Notes: generated by a model not told the origin, from the letters alone. A stretch of 64,000 bases of DNA from Halobacillus_A sp043497005 (GCF_043497005.1 NZ_JBIEKE010000002.1:620001-684000); one strand, 5' to 3'. Shown: positions 43,427 to 53,762, counted from the stretch's first letter. Program-made: numbers and translations.

Positions 43427-44066
43427 GATAACCTCCCAATGAAGGGAACAATTTCTCATGAAAATCAGGATCAGGAAATAGAAAGAAATGTCCATTTATC
43501 TGCTCGTTGAGACGGCCTCTTGCTTCGAGTAACGTTTCAATGACAATCGCATTGTCTTTATATTTTGATCGCTCAATTAAGCCTGCACTTACGATAGCCC
43601 CCACCATATCCTTGACGACAATGGGCACAGATGGAATAAGGTTTAAATTAGTAAAATCAGCTAAGCTAGATAAATAGGATCCTGTGATAATATTCCCCAG
43701 CTCCTGCAGCGCAGACTCACGCAATTCACTTGAACAACGCTGGTAGTTACTTCCTAAGAGCTGTGCAACAAATATATGGGCTGGCTCCGGGTGCAGGATA
43801 AAAAACATGCTGCCCGTTACATCCCCTTCAATCCTTATACCAATTCCAACAGCTTCAGTTTCTGCTCCTCCTGCCAGAGTCATGACTTCATTAAACTCCA
43901 AAACTTGAACAGAAGGCACCCTCATATTAATTTTTCTACTTAGTAATGCAGAAAGTGATGAAGCTGCATGTCCTGCCCCAATGTTCCCAATTTCCTTAAG
44001 GGCATCTAATTGGTTATGTGAAAGTTCCCCATGGAAACCTACTTCCTCAGCTTTCAATTTCTTCAA
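43416..44066 (-). CDS. cheC: CheY-P phosphatase CheC
   Basis: A 216-residue CheC/CheX/FliY-family phosphatase. Both active-site helices are intact: LDALKEIGNIGAGHAASSLS near residue 21 and SALQELGNIITGSYLSSL-like segment near 122, each with the Glu-(x2)-Asn pair. It removes phosphate from CheY-P, helped by CheD. The start is a TTG overlapping cheW by 20 nt and with a weak ribosome binding site; another TTG three codons later is possible. The exact start is uncertain. Confidence 0.92.
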   Translation of the reverse strand: MKKLKAEEVGFHGELSHNQLDALKEIGNIGAGHAASSLSALLSRKINMRVPSVQVLEFNEVMTLAGGAETEAVGIGIRIEGDVTGSMFFILHPEPAHIFVAQLLGSNYQRCSSELRESALQELGNIITGSYLSSLADFTNLNLIPSVPIVVKDMVGAIVSAGLIERSKYKDNAIVIETLLEARGRLNEQINGHFFLFPDPDFHEKLFPSLGGYHDK

Positions 44067-44508
44067 GCTCTTTCATTTCATCCGTAGATAGAACTTTACT
44101 CAGATTGAGAAGAATGAATAATCGTTGCTCAACTTTTACTACGCCGCTTACGTAATCAACATCTAAGGTATCAATAACTTCCGGCGGAGGTTCAATCGCT
44201 TCGACATTATAATCCAACACGTCGTTTGCTGCATCTACGATTAAGCCTACGTCCATGTCATCAATGGCAGCAATTATGATCCTCGTACTGTCGTTGAATT
44301 CTGCTGTCCCTAAGTCGAATCTTTTTCTTAAGTCAATAATTGGCGTAACAACTCCACGCAGATTAATTACCCCTTCTACAAATGGAGCAGTACGCGGAAC
44401 TCTAGTAATATGCATGACCCTTTCAATAGAGCCAACTTGGTGAACAGGAATCGCATATTCCTCTTCCCCCAGCTGAAAAACAATGACTTTTCTCGTTTGA
44501 CTATTCAT
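44047..44508 (-). CDS. cheW: Chemotaxis coupling protein CheW
   Basis: A 153-residue SH3-like scaffold linking chemoreceptors to CheA. Conserved: FQLGEEEYAIPVHQVGSIE near residue 11, VPRTAPFVEGVINLRGVVTPIIDLR near 38, and a conserved arginine in the NLRG loop that contacts the receptor. It lies 16 nt after cheA. No CheV is present in this window. Complete and unremarkable. Confidence 0.95.
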   Translation of the reverse strand: MNSQTRKVIVFQLGEEEYAIPVHQVGSIERVMHITRVPRTAPFVEGVINLRGVVTPIIDLRKRFDLGTAEFNDSTRIIIAAIDDMDVGLIVDAANDVLDYNVEAIEPPPEVIDTLDVDYVSGVVKVEQRLFILLNLSKVLSTDEMKELEEIES

Positions 44509-44524
44509 CTATAACACCCTCCTT

Positions 44525-46519
44525 TTATTTAATTAATGCATTAGAATCTAATATTAAAGCCACTTGACCATCCCCTAAAATGGTAGCTCCCGAAATTGCA
44601 AACACTCCTGATAAATAATCTCCTAACGATTTAAGGACGACTTCCTGCTGTCCAATAAATGAGTCAACGACGAGGCCTGCCAGCTTGTTCCCTTTCCTTA
44701 CAATAACAACAGAGTAATTATCTCCCTCTTCTAATACTTCCGGTACATCTAATACATCCTTTAGGGATACCAGCGGCACAATGCTCCCCCTGAAATCAAT
44801 CACTTCTTTATTATGAGCGCGGAGGATATTTTCTTTTTTTACAATGGCGGTTTCTATGATGGAAGATAGCGGCACTGCATATTTTTCTTCTTGAACTTCA
44901 ACTAACATAACGGAAATGATGGAGAGAGTTAAAGGCAGCTGTATAGAGAAAATGCTTCCACTGCCTAAATGTGAATTTATCGTAATATTTCCGCCTAGAG
45001 ATTCAATCGTATTTTTCACTACGTCTAAACCGACCCCCCGGCCTGAAACGTCAGATATAGTATCTGCAGTAGAAAAGCCACTCGCCATAATTAACTCAAA
45101 GACTTCTTGGTCAGATAGCTTTACAGCTTGTTCATGAGTCACGACTTTTTGACTCAATGCTTTTTGTAATACTTTTTCACGGTTAATTCCAGCGCCGTCG
45201 TCAGAGATGTCGATAAATACGTGATTACCACTATGGTAAGCTTTTAATTCAATGCATCCCCCAGCTGGCTTTCCATTTGCTTCACGTTCTTTTGGATCCT
45301 CGATCCCATGATCAATAGCATTTCGAATTAAATGAACAAGTGGGTCCCCGATTTCATCAATAACGGTTCGATCAAGTTCTGTATCCTCTCCTACTATTTG
45401 TAAATCAATATCTTTATGTAAGTCTCTGGATAGTTGGCGCACCATTCTCGGAAAGCGGTTAAACACTTGTTCGATTGGCACCATGCGCATATTTAAAATA
45501 ATATTCTGCAAGTCTCCTGAAACGCGCGACATTCTCTCTACAGTCTCTTGTAGCTGAGAATGATGGAGTTCATTGGAAATTTGCTCTAAACGTCCACGGT
45601 CAATCACTAATTCTTCAAACAAGTTCATTAAAATATCTAAACGGTCAATATTTACTCGAATTGTTTTATTGGCGTGTTTCGCCGGGGAAGCTGTTTCTTT
45701 TTCACTCTTTTCATCGTTATTTTCTTGTTCTTCAGTCATAATTTTTACTTCTTTGTTAATTTCCTCAGCCTCCCGGTATTCTGAAATTTGTACAGCTTCT
45801 ATTTCAGAAACATTCATGATTTTCGCTTCGATTTCACTTTGGCGGGCCTCTGTTACATAAAGAACTAGAAAGTCTGTATCAAACTCTTCATTTTCTAACG
45901 CTTCTACTGCAGGTGTAGATAGCACCACTTCTCCCATTTGTTCTAAGGCCTCAAACACCATATAAACTCTAGCAGCCTTCAACATACAATCGCTACGAAG
46001 TGAAACTTTGATTTTGTAATTTGATAGCCCTTGCTCTTGAGATTGTTCTAAGACGGTCCGAGTAAACTCGTCCACTTGAAGTTTTAAAGATGTTTCTGCT
46101 GGCGTGACCGATTGTTGTTTCTTTTGATTATCCAACACTTCTCCGAGTTCAATGGCTTGAAGAAGATCAACCACTTTAGTAACATCCCTTTCACCTGTTC
46201 CTCCTTGAGAAATGTCTAATACCATAGCTTCTAAGTCATCTACTGAATCAAAAACGACGTCCAGCATTTCAGCATCTACATAAATTTTTTCATTGCGCAC
46301 GCTGTCTAGTACATTCTCCATTTTATGCGTTAAGTTTGCTAAATCTTGATAGCCCATAGTCGCAGCCATCCCTTTAAGGGTATGAGCGGAACGGAAAATT
46401 TCCCCTACAATAGATAACTCTTGTGGTTTCTTTTCTAAATCTAACAATCGATCATTAATAGATTGCAAATGTTCGTTACTCTCATCAATGAATAGTTCTA
46501 AATATTGGTTTGTTTCCAT
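44525..46519 (-). CDS. cheA: Chemotaxis histidine kinase CheA
   Basis: A 664-residue kinase. P1 phosphotransfer domain with FRSAHTLKGMAATMGY (phosphohistidine near residue 46), P2 CheY/CheB-binding domain (about 165-245), acidic linker, P3 dimerisation, P4 ATPase with VHLIRNAIDHGIEDP near 375, DDGAGI and GRGVGLDVV, and a P5 CheW-like domain at the C-terminus. In Bacillus attractant binding raises its activity. It lies between cheB and cheW. ATG with AGGAGG upstream. All catalytic boxes intact. Confidence 0.96.
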   Translation of the reverse strand: METNQYLELFIDESNEHLQSINDRLLDLEKKPQELSIVGEIFRSAHTLKGMAATMGYQDLANLTHKMENVLDSVRNEKIYVDAEMLDVVFDSVDDLEAMVLDISQGGTGERDVTKVVDLLQAIELGEVLDNQKKQQSVTPAETSLKLQVDEFTRTVLEQSQEQGLSNYKIKVSLRSDCMLKAARVYMVFEALEQMGEVVLSTPAVEALENEEFDTDFLVLYVTEARQSEIEAKIMNVSEIEAVQISEYREAEEINKEVKIMTEEQENNDEKSEKETASPAKHANKTIRVNIDRLDILMNLFEELVIDRGRLEQISNELHHSQLQETVERMSRVSGDLQNIILNMRMVPIEQVFNRFPRMVRQLSRDLHKDIDLQIVGEDTELDRTVIDEIGDPLVHLIRNAIDHGIEDPKEREANGKPAGGCIELKAYHSGNHVFIDISDDGAGINREKVLQKALSQKVVTHEQAVKLSDQEVFELIMASGFSTADTISDVSGRGVGLDVVKNTIESLGGNITINSHLGSGSIFSIQLPLTLSIISVMLVEVQEEKYAVPLSSIIETAIVKKENILRAHNKEVIDFRGSIVPLVSLKDVLDVPEVLEEGDNYSVVIVRKGNKLAGLVVDSFIGQQEVVLKSLGDYLSGVFAISGATILGDGQVALILDSNALIK

Positions 46520-46534
46520 CGACCTTCCTCCTAC

Positions 46535-47581
46535 TTATAAATCCCTTATGCGCTCACTTATTTTATCGACCGGGATTACCTCGTCGGCAAGCTTTGATTT
46601 TATAACGGCTTTTGGCATCCCAAATACAATGGAAGTTTCTTCAGCTTCAGCAATCACATAGGTATCTGTGTTCCTTTTCTTCAATTGAATGAGCCCTTCG
46701 GTCCCGTCCGCTCCCATTCCCGTCATGATAATGGCTAACGTACTTATCTTTAGTTGAGATAAGGATTGAAATAAATAATTTACCGATGGACGATGACCCA
46801 TGATAGGTTCGCTTCGCTTTAAATCAACTACCAGTTCATTATTTCTCAGCTCGATCCCTATGTGTTCATCCCCTGGAGCAATATAAGCGGTCCCGTTCTG
46901 CAATACTTCTCCATCTTCTGCTTCTTTAACAGTAATCCTTGAAAGCGCGTGCAGCCTCCTGGCAAGTGACTTGGTAAACCCTTTAGGCATATGCTGAACA
47001 ACGACAATAGGCCAATTTAATCCTTCAGGAAGAGAAGCAAGCACCGTCTGCAAAGCACGTGGACCTCCTGTAGATGTACCAATAGCGACAATTTTGTTGG
47101 GAGTGTTAAATGCCTTGGTAGTTGTAAACTTAGCTTCAACACTCATTTGCTTGTGAACCATATGCCTTTCCTTGGGGAGTTTTGCTTTACTTGCTGTTAA
47201 AACTTTTCGCACAATGGAAGGCCCTATTTTATGAATATCTAAAGATATCGATCCAGAGGGCTTAGAAATAAAGTCCACTGCTCCTAGAGTCATTGCTTTT
47301 ATCGTGCTGTCAGCACCTTCACTCGTCAGGCTGGAAACCATTACTACAGGGATCGGCTTTATTTTCATAAGGTTTACTAAAGCGGTTAATCCATCCATTT
47401 TAGGCATTTCAACATCCAGCGTAATGACATCAGGCTCAAGGTTGGAAGCTTTTTGCAAACCGTCTTCACCATTCCTGGCTGTACCGATCACCTGGATTCT
47501 TCGATCACGGTTTAAAATATCGCTCAGCATCTTTCTCATAAATGCTGAATCATCAACGATTAAAATTTTAATAGGTTCCAT
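46535..47581 (-). CDS. cheB: Chemotaxis response regulator methylesterase CheB
   Basis: A 348-residue protein with an N-terminal receiver (phospho-acceptor in ITLDVEMPKMDGL near residue 55) and a C-terminal methylesterase domain. The nucleophile serine is in IGTSTGGPRAL near 168, the histidine in VVQHMPKGFT near 195, and the aspartate in MTGMGADGTEGL near 288. It removes methyl groups from receptors during adaptation. It lies 6 nt after flhG. No cheR is visible here, as in B. subtilis where it is elsewhere. Confidence 0.95.
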   Translation of the reverse strand: MEPIKILIVDDSAFMRKMLSDILNRDRRIQVIGTARNGEDGLQKASNLEPDVITLDVEMPKMDGLTALVNLMKIKPIPVVMVSSLTSEGADSTIKAMTLGAVDFISKPSGSISLDIHKIGPSIVRKVLTASKAKLPKERHMVHKQMSVEAKFTTTKAFNTPNKIVAIGTSTGGPRALQTVLASLPEGLNWPIVVVQHMPKGFTKSLARRLHALSRITVKEAEDGEVLQNGTAYIAPGDEHIGIELRNNELVVDLKRSEPIMGHRPSVNYLFQSLSQLKISTLAIIMTGMGADGTEGLIQLKKRNTDTYVIAEAEETSIVFGMPKAVIKSKLADEVIPVDKISERIRDL

Positions 47582-47587
47582 TCCAGC

Positions 47588-48448
47588 CTACCTTTCTTTT
47601 ACAAAGCTTTTAAGCTTAGATAAAAAGGAAATTTTACGATTATGTGATGGAACACTTAAATAGTCTGCTGTAATCTCATGTACCGCTTTACTAGCTGAGC
47701 ACCTTGGTTCCTTTATGACAAAAGGCACCTGCTCAAGAACACTACTCATTACTTTACGGTCATCGGGCATGCTGCCTAAGTGAGTAATTGTTTTGTCCAT
47801 AAACTTCATCGCTGCATTTTTCAGTCTCTTAAATGCTTCATCAGCAGACGCTTGATTGAAAGTTCTGTTCGTTAATACGCTGATTGGAAGATCAGGTGCA
47901 CAATTTTTTAAATGTTTAATTACAGCGTAAGCATCGGTTATAGAGGTCGGTTCCGGGGTTGTAACGACAAAAACTTCATCAGCTGAAGCCATAAAATGTA
48001 AGCTGTCCCGCGTCACTCCTGCACCCATATCAAACAGGATAAAATCATAGGAACCTGCCAACTCGTTAAATTGCTGGAAGAAATAATCCATTTCATAATG
48101 ATTTAACGTAAAAATCTCTCGCAATCCAGACCCGCCTGATATATAAGAAAGCCCGCTTGGTCCTAACTCAACAATATCTTCTATCGTGCTGGTCGAATCA
48201 TTGAATAAATCGATGAAGGACTTTGCAGGAGAAACACCTAACAGAATATCAATGTTCCCCATGCCGATATCAAAGTCTATAACAAGCACTTTCTTTCCAT
48301 TCTGAATTAATTTTAAAGCAAAATTAATCGTAAAGTTGGATTTCCCAACCCCGCCTTTACCGCTTGCAACAGCTATCGTTTTTGCTTCTGCTTCGTGTTG
48401 CGAAAGGTTTTTTAAGCGGTTTCTAAGATTTTCGGCCTGATCACTCAT
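47588..48448 (-). CDS. flhG: MinD-like ATPase FlhG (YlxH), flagellar number regulator
   Basis: A 286-residue deviant-Walker ATPase. The P-loop AVASGKGGVGKSNFTINFA is near residue 25, switch I/II segments are VIDFDIGMGNIDILLG near 55 and LFDMGAGVTRDS near 130. It stimulates FlhF GTP hydrolysis and sets flagellar position and number. An N-terminal activator stretch with QAENLRNRL precedes the P-loop. It overlaps flhF by 8 nt, fitting a stoichiometric pair. Confidence 0.93.
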   Translation of the reverse strand: MSDQAENLRNRLKNLSQHEAEAKTIAVASGKGGVGKSNFTINFALKLIQNGKKVLVIDFDIGMGNIDILLGVSPAKSFIDLFNDSTSTIEDIVELGPSGLSYISGGSGLREIFTLNHYEMDYFFQQFNELAGSYDFILFDMGAGVTRDSLHFMASADEVFVVTTPEPTSITDAYAVIKHLKNCAPDLPISVLTNRTFNQASADEAFKRLKNAAMKFMDKTITHLGSMPDDRKVMSSVLEQVPFVIKEPRCSASKAVHEITADYLSVPSHNRKISFLSKLKSFVKER

Positions 48449-49553
48449 TTGAATAGTCTCCCATAATCGTGTCGACTAGTTTAGTAGGATTCGTATGCTC
48501 AATATCATCTGGTACATCCTGGCCGAATGTGATATAAGCAATACCTATTTGATGAAGGATAGAGAGGCTCAGAGCTCCCCCGATTTTCGATGTTTCATCT
48601 TTCTTTGTAAAAATCAGTTTGTTAATGGGTACTTGGTTTAGACTATCGAAAATTTCTTTCATATCAGCATATTTTGAAGTAAGTGAGAGAACCAGATAAG
48701 TTTCTGTATCCTCATTAAACTCGATCATTTTAGTCAATTCACTTACATAGAAAGGATCTTTAAAGTTACGACCTGCTGTATCGATAAATACAAGGTCATA
48801 GGCTTTTAATCTTTCCCTCGCTTTTCTGTAATCTTCAATCGTATATGCGACTTCAAGCGGAACATCTAATAGTTTGGCATATGTTTTTAATTGATCCACT
48901 GCAGCCATTCGATACGTATCGGTTGTAATAAAAGCTACACTTTCGTTGCGGTTTAATACGGCATCTGATGCTAATTTAGCTATTGTCGTCGTTTTCCCAA
49001 CACCTGTGGGGCCGACGAGGTGAATATATTTTTTCGTAAAACCCTGCTTTCCTAAAGCTGCAGGAGGCAAAGCCTGACAGATATCATTTTTCACCAGATC
49101 TTTTAATTGGTTTTCGTTGAGCTCTTCCTCATAACTACTAAGAACTATCGATTGAATACGTTCATTGACAAATGATTGCTCAAGCTCTTGTTCCTTTAAG
49201 TAATCGGCGATCTTCTGTAGCGAGGTTTGCTTTTCCCCATGAGAGGCCTGCTGCTGGACTAAAGTTTTTAACTGCTTTAACTCTTTCATTACTTCGTTAT
49301 TATCTAAAGAGGGATCAGCTGAACGGTGCACAGCGGGAGCTGACTTCTGTGTTTGCCTTGTACTCCTATTTTCACTTTCGTCGGAGGGATCTATCGCAGC
49401 AATCACTTCGACCTGCGGCTTTTTAAACATTCCTAAAAAGCCGCCGACTTTAATTTCTTTAGAATTAAGAATAACAGCATCTGTTCCCAGATTCTTTTTT
49501 ACTTTGTTCATTACTTCCGGCATCGATGGAGCTTGAAACTTTTTTACCTTCAT
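48441..49553 (-). CDS. flhF: SRP-type GTPase FlhF
   Basis: A 370-residue GTPase that places new flagella. A basic N-terminal B domain (MKVKKFQAPSMPEVMNKVKK) is followed by a variable linker rich in Gln/Ser, then NG domains. G1 is VGPTGVGKTTTIAKLA near residue 178, G3 IDTAGRNFKDP near 260, G4 TKKDET near 320. It overlaps flhA by 4 nt and flhG by 8. Complete; B-domain length is short, as in other Bacillaceae. Confidence 0.94.
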   Translation of the reverse strand: MKVKKFQAPSMPEVMNKVKKNLGTDAVILNSKEIKVGGFLGMFKKPQVEVIAAIDPSDESENRSTRQTQKSAPAVHRSADPSLDNNEVMKELKQLKTLVQQQASHGEKQTSLQKIADYLKEQELEQSFVNERIQSIVLSSYEEELNENQLKDLVKNDICQALPPAALGKQGFTKKYIHLVGPTGVGKTTTIAKLASDAVLNRNESVAFITTDTYRMAAVDQLKTYAKLLDVPLEVAYTIEDYRKARERLKAYDLVFIDTAGRNFKDPFYVSELTKMIEFNEDTETYLVLSLTSKYADMKEIFDSLNQVPINKLIFTKKDETSKIGGALSLSILHQIGIAYITFGQDVPDDIEHTNPTKLVDTIMGDYSNE

Positions 49554-51583
49554 GCCACGTTCACCACCCCTACACTTTCTACTTCTGCATTAGGATCAAG
49601 CTCGTTATAAGAAAGAACTACTACTTGAGGGAAATAGCGTTCCAGCAGCTGCTTCATGTACATTCGAATAGCTGGTGAGCAGAGGATAATAGCATGTTCC
49701 TCTTGCAGCAAAACTTGATCCACCTGCTCAGTTACTGCTTTAATTACTGTTTGTTGAATATCCGGGTCAAGAGCAAGAAAATTTCCGTGTTCAGTTTGTT
49801 GAATGTGATCAGCCAATATTTTTTCTACTTTTCCTGAAACCGTAATAACTTTCAGATTTTGATTCTCTTTTTGATACTGATTCGTTATTTGAGTCGCCAA
49901 TGCTTGTCTTGCATACTCAGCCAGTAAATCGGTATCATTTGTCATTGAGCCAAAATCAGCTAGTGTTTCGAATATAACCGGCAAGTTTTTAACCGACACG
50001 TTTTCTTTTAGTAATTTGGCCAACACCTTTTGAACGTCGCCTACAGATAAAGGTTCAGGCGTTACTTCATCCACAAGAATTGGATAGGATTCTTTTAAGT
50101 GCTCTATCAATTGTTGTGTTTCCTGACGCCCCAGCAATTGGTGAGCATGTTTCTTAATGACTTCAGTAATATGTGTGGAGACTACAGAAGGAGGATCAAC
50201 TACAGTATATCCGGACAGTTCGGCTTCGTCTTTTAAGTCTTCCGTAATCCATTTAGCAGGCAGCCCAAAAGCTGGCTCAGTCGTTTCGATGCCCTCGATC
50301 TCATCGTCATCCATTCCGGGACTCATCGAAAGGTAATGGTCTAGAAGAAGTTCTCCTTTAGCTGCTTCATTGCCTTTAATTTTTAATCGATAATCATTTG
50401 GCCCCAGTTGTATATTGTCTCTGATTCTAACGACGGGGATGACGATTCCTAATTCAATCGCAAGCTGTCTGCGAATCATAACAATACGATCCAGTAAATC
50501 TCCACCTTGATTTGTATCTGCGATAGGAATAAGAGCATAGCCGAATTCAAATTCAACAGGATCCATGCTGATTAAGTTAACGACATTTTCCGGTGCTTTC
50601 ATTTGATCACTTTCCGTCTCATCTGCTTCTTCCGGTTCTTCGAGTTCTAATTCTTCATCTACCCTCGAGAGCCAATACCCACCGAATATTAGAATTGAAG
50701 CAATTAATGTCGTTAGAAAAAAAGGAATTGGTGTTAACCCGAGAAGGAAAATCGTTGCCCCGGCAATGTATAATAATTTGGGAAACTTCAAAAGCTGACT
50801 CGTAACATCAGATCCCAGGTTTCCTTGAGAAGCTACTCTTGTTACTACTATCCCTGTGGCTGTAGAAATTAACAGCGCAGGAATTTGACTCACTAAACCA
50901 TCTCCAACCGTAAGCCTCATATATGTATCAATCGCTTCATTAAATGACATGCCCATCTGAGCCATCCCAATGATCAGTCCAAAAATAATGTTCATAATCA
51001 CGATGATGATGCCTGCAATCGCATCACCTTTTACAAATTTACTTGCCCCATCCATCGCTCCGTAGAAGTCAGCTTCATTTTCAATTTTTTCTCTTCGCTC
51101 TTTTGCTTGATGTTCATTAATCATTCCTGCATTTAAGTCAGCGTCAATACTCATTTGCTTTCCTGGCATTGCATCAAGTGTAAAACGAGCTGCTACTTCG
51201 GATACTCTCTCAGCCCCTTTAGTAATCACTAAAAATTGGATAATTACTAATATAATAAAAACAACAAAACCGACTAAAGGGTTGCCTCCAATAACGAAGG
51301 TTCCAAATGTTTCAACTACTCCACCTGCATCTGCTTCGGATAAAATTGAACGAGTCGTAGAAACATTTAATCCGAGTCGAAAGAGAGTGAGTAACAAAAG
51401 CAAAGTAGGAAAAACAGCAAATTGCAAAGCTTCTTCCATATTCATCGACACTAAAATAACGATCAGAGCGAGCGTAATATTGATTAAAATTAAAAAACTA
51501 AGAAGCCACCCTGGCAGTGGTATAACGAGCATGATTATGATTAGAATTACACCAATTAATACTGATAAATCTCTTGCTGACAT
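49550..51583 (-). CDS. flhA: Flagellar type III export gate protein FlhA
   Basis: A 677-residue component of the export gate. Eight membrane helices occupy residues 8-315. The conserved cytoplasmic loop between them has RFTLDAMPGKQMSIDADLNAG (FHIPEP family signature). A soluble C-terminal domain binds chaperone-substrate complexes; it contains TVVDPPSVVSTHITE near 460. I chose the ATG at 51583 with AAGGAGTG upstream; a GTG three codons earlier abuts that site. It lies 18 nt after flhB. Confidence 0.96.
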   Translation of the reverse strand: MSARDLSVLIGVILIIIMLVIPLPGWLLSFLILINITLALIVILVSMNMEEALQFAVFPTLLLLLTLFRLGLNVSTTRSILSEADAGGVVETFGTFVIGGNPLVGFVVFIILVIIQFLVITKGAERVSEVAARFTLDAMPGKQMSIDADLNAGMINEHQAKERREKIENEADFYGAMDGASKFVKGDAIAGIIIVIMNIIFGLIIGMAQMGMSFNEAIDTYMRLTVGDGLVSQIPALLISTATGIVVTRVASQGNLGSDVTSQLLKFPKLLYIAGATIFLLGLTPIPFFLTTLIASILIFGGYWLSRVDEELELEEPEEADETESDQMKAPENVVNLISMDPVEFEFGYALIPIADTNQGGDLLDRIVMIRRQLAIELGIVIPVVRIRDNIQLGPNDYRLKIKGNEAAKGELLLDHYLSMSPGMDDDEIEGIETTEPAFGLPAKWITEDLKDEAELSGYTVVDPPSVVSTHITEVIKKHAHQLLGRQETQQLIEHLKESYPILVDEVTPEPLSVGDVQKVLAKLLKENVSVKNLPVIFETLADFGSMTNDTDLLAEYARQALATQITNQYQKENQNLKVITVSGKVEKILADHIQQTEHGNFLALDPDIQQTVIKAVTEQVDQVLLQEEHAIILCSPAIRMYMKQLLERYFPQVVVLSYNELDPNAEVESVGVVNVA

Positions 51584-51601
51584 CGGGGTCACTCCTTAGT
51601 A

Positions 51602-52687
51602 CTACACTTTTTTCTCTAATCGATAAACGTAAGCTAATATTTCTGCAACTGCTTTAAAAAATTGTTCATCGATGGGTTGATCAATTTCCGCTTCCTGGTA
51701 CATGGCTCTAGCCAGTGGCCGATTTTCTACCGCAACCACCTCATGAGCTTTAGCAATTTCTTTTATTTTTTGTGCTACAAAGTCTACGCCTTTAGCTACA
51801 ACAATCGGTGCATCAGATATTTCTTCATTATACTTAATGGCTATAGCATAGTGAGTTGGATTCGTAATAATGACGTCCGCCTCAGGTACCTCACTCATCA
51901 TACGAGCAGCAGACATCTGCCGCTGTTTTTCCTTGATTTTCGATTTTATGAGCGGGTCACCCTCAATATTTTTATGTTCATCTTTTACATCTTTTTTAGA
52001 CATACGTATATTCTTTTCGTGATCATACCGTTGATAGGTATAATCCATTATTGAAAGTAAAAGTAACGCCAGGCCGGAAGCAAGCCCCATAATAATCGTG
52101 ATCTCTCCAAAGAACAGAAGTGCGTCTTCTACAGATTTTTGCGACATGAGCATCATTTGGTCTTTATTCAACCAAATGATCGTGAATGTAATCACTCCAA
52201 TAAGTGAGATTTTAAGTAAAGATTTGACAAGTTCTACGAGAGCACGGGCAGAAAAAATACGTTTAGCGCCTTTGATTGGATCAACTTTCTTTAAATCAAA
52301 TTTTAACGGTTCAGCCGTAAACAGGATGCCCACTTGCACAAGATTTGACGTGATTCCCGCAAGAATAGCGATACCCATAATAGGAGCAATCACTTTTGCC
52401 ATCTCTATAGTGATTTCACGAAAGATAGTGGCTGCCGTATCGATTGTTAAATCCCAATTCATATATTCTTGAAAAGTCTGCTCATACATCCCTGTCATTG
52501 TATTTTTCATATAATCGCCCAGCAAGAACAATCCGCCAAACACTAAAAGCAAAAGGAAGCCTGTATTGACATCTTGACTTTTGGCAACCTGACCTTTTTT
52601 TCTAGTATCATCTCTTTTTTTCGGTGTCGCTTTTTCCGTTTTCTCATCTGCCGCAAAATATTGCAGGTTTAGTCTTATTAAACGCAC
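51602..52687 (-). CDS. flhB: Flagellar export switch protein FlhB
   Basis: A 361-residue membrane protein that switches the exporter from hook to filament substrates. N-terminal EKTEKATPKKRDDTRKKGQV is diagnostic, four membrane helices follow, and the autocleavage motif NPTHYAIAIKY lies near residue 270. The start is a GTG with GGGGGAG upstream. It lies 3 nt after fliR; fused FliR-FlhB proteins in clostridia show that the two work together. Cleavage motif intact. Confidence 0.95.
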   Translation of the reverse strand: MRLIRLNLQYFAADEKTEKATPKKRDDTRKKGQVAKSQDVNTGFLLLLVFGGLFLLGDYMKNTMTGMYEQTFQEYMNWDLTIDTAATIFREITIEMAKVIAPIMGIAILAGITSNLVQVGILFTAEPLKFDLKKVDPIKGAKRIFSARALVELVKSLLKISLIGVITFTIIWLNKDQMMLMSQKSVEDALLFFGEITIIMGLASGLALLLLSIMDYTYQRYDHEKNIRMSKKDVKDEHKNIEGDPLIKSKIKEKQRQMSAARMMSEVPEADVIITNPTHYAIAIKYNEEISDAPIVVAKGVDFVAQKIKEIAKAHEVVAVENRPLARAMYQEAEIDQPIDEQFFKAVAEILAYVYRLEKKV

Positions 52688-52690
52688 GGC

Positions 52691-53470
52691 TTACTCTCCC
52701 CCATACAGCTGCATCAGCCCTTGCATTGTCTCAAGCATCGTTCCAAATAGGTTTTGAATTAACATAATATAGAAAGTCATCGCAATCACGAGGACAAGTA
52801 AGGCTACGAAAATCTTTAAAGGAAGCCCAACGACAAATACATTAAGCTGCGGTACTGTTCTCGCAATAATCCCAAGTGCTACATCAACTAGAAATAAACA
52901 TCCTACAATTGGAACAGCCATTAAGAAAGCTATGACAAACATCTGGTTAAATGCTTCGATTATGTATAATATCCAATTCTCATTTTGCAGGGGAATCAAT
53001 TGATCTATAGCAATTAATTCATAGCTGTAAAATACACCATCAATCATTAAATGATGGCCATTCACGGCTAAGATAAACAATAGCGTAATCGTATACATGT
53101 ATTGACCAATCAAAGGACTTTGTACTCCTGTCTGCGGATCTATCACATTTGCTATCGCAAAACCCATTTGGAAATCAATAAATCCACCTGCTATTTGAAT
53201 AGCGGCTAATATGATATAAGCAAGTAAACCTACGGATAATCCTATGGCCGCTTCTTTAAAAAGTAAGATAAAGTAAGAAGCGTCTATCGTTAAGTCAGGT
53301 ACATCAATTGTGAAATACATTAGAGCGGCTAAAAATAAACTAAACCCGACTTTATGCTGAGCTGGTAAATTTCGATAAGAAAATATAGGCAGCGTAACAA
53401 AAAATGATGTAATTCTTACAAATATTAATAAGAAAGCTGGCAGGTTTATCGCACTTATATACTCAAGCAT
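52691..53470 (-). CDS. fliR: Flagellar export gate protein FliR
   Basis: A 259-residue membrane protein with about six helices. Conserved: FLLIFVRITSFFVTLPIFSYRN near residue 14 and FIDFQMGFAIANVIDPQTG near 98. It forms the core gate with FliP and FliQ. It is separated from fliQ by one base and from flhB by three, so all are probably translationally coupled. Complete. Confidence 0.94.
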   Translation of the reverse strand: MLEYISAINLPAFLLIFVRITSFFVTLPIFSYRNLPAQHKVGFSLFLAALMYFTIDVPDLTIDASYFILLFKEAAIGLSVGLLAYIILAAIQIAGGFIDFQMGFAIANVIDPQTGVQSPLIGQYMYTITLLFILAVNGHHLMIDGVFYSYELIAIDQLIPLQNENWILYIIEAFNQMFVIAFLMAVPIVGCLFLVDVALGIIARTVPQLNVFVVGLPLKIFVALLVLVIAMTFYIMLIQNLFGTMLETMQGLMQLYGGE

Positions 53471-53471
53471 G

Positions 53472-53741
53472 TTATCCCACCAGCATATTCAAGTTTTCAA
53501 ATACGCGTACGGTGAAGTCCACCATAGTCGTCAGCATCCACGATCCAAAAAAAACCATTCCTACTAATACGGCTACTATTTTCGGAATAAAGGCAAGCGT
53601 CTGTTCTTGAATTTGTGTCGTTGCCTGAAAAATACTTACCAATAAGCCGACTGCCAGGGCTAAAATTAATAAAGGGCCAGACACGAGTAATACTGTATAT
53701 ATGCCTTCCTTTGCGAACGAAAGGACCATTTCACTTGTCAT
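53472..53741 (-). CDS. fliQ: Flagellar export gate protein FliQ
   Basis: An 89-residue protein with two membrane helices (about 14-38 and 52-75). The conserved loop between them has IFQATTQIQEQTLAFIPKI. Four FliQ copies pack round the FliP5-FliR1 core of the export gate in known structures. It lies between fliP and fliR; length exactly typical. Confidence 0.94.
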   Translation of the reverse strand: MTSEMVLSFAKEGIYTVLLVSGPLLILALAVGLLVSIFQATTQIQEQTLAFIPKIVAVLVGMVFFGSWMLTTMVDFTVRVFENLNMLVG

Positions 53742-53762
53742 ATTTACTACCCTCCATTAATT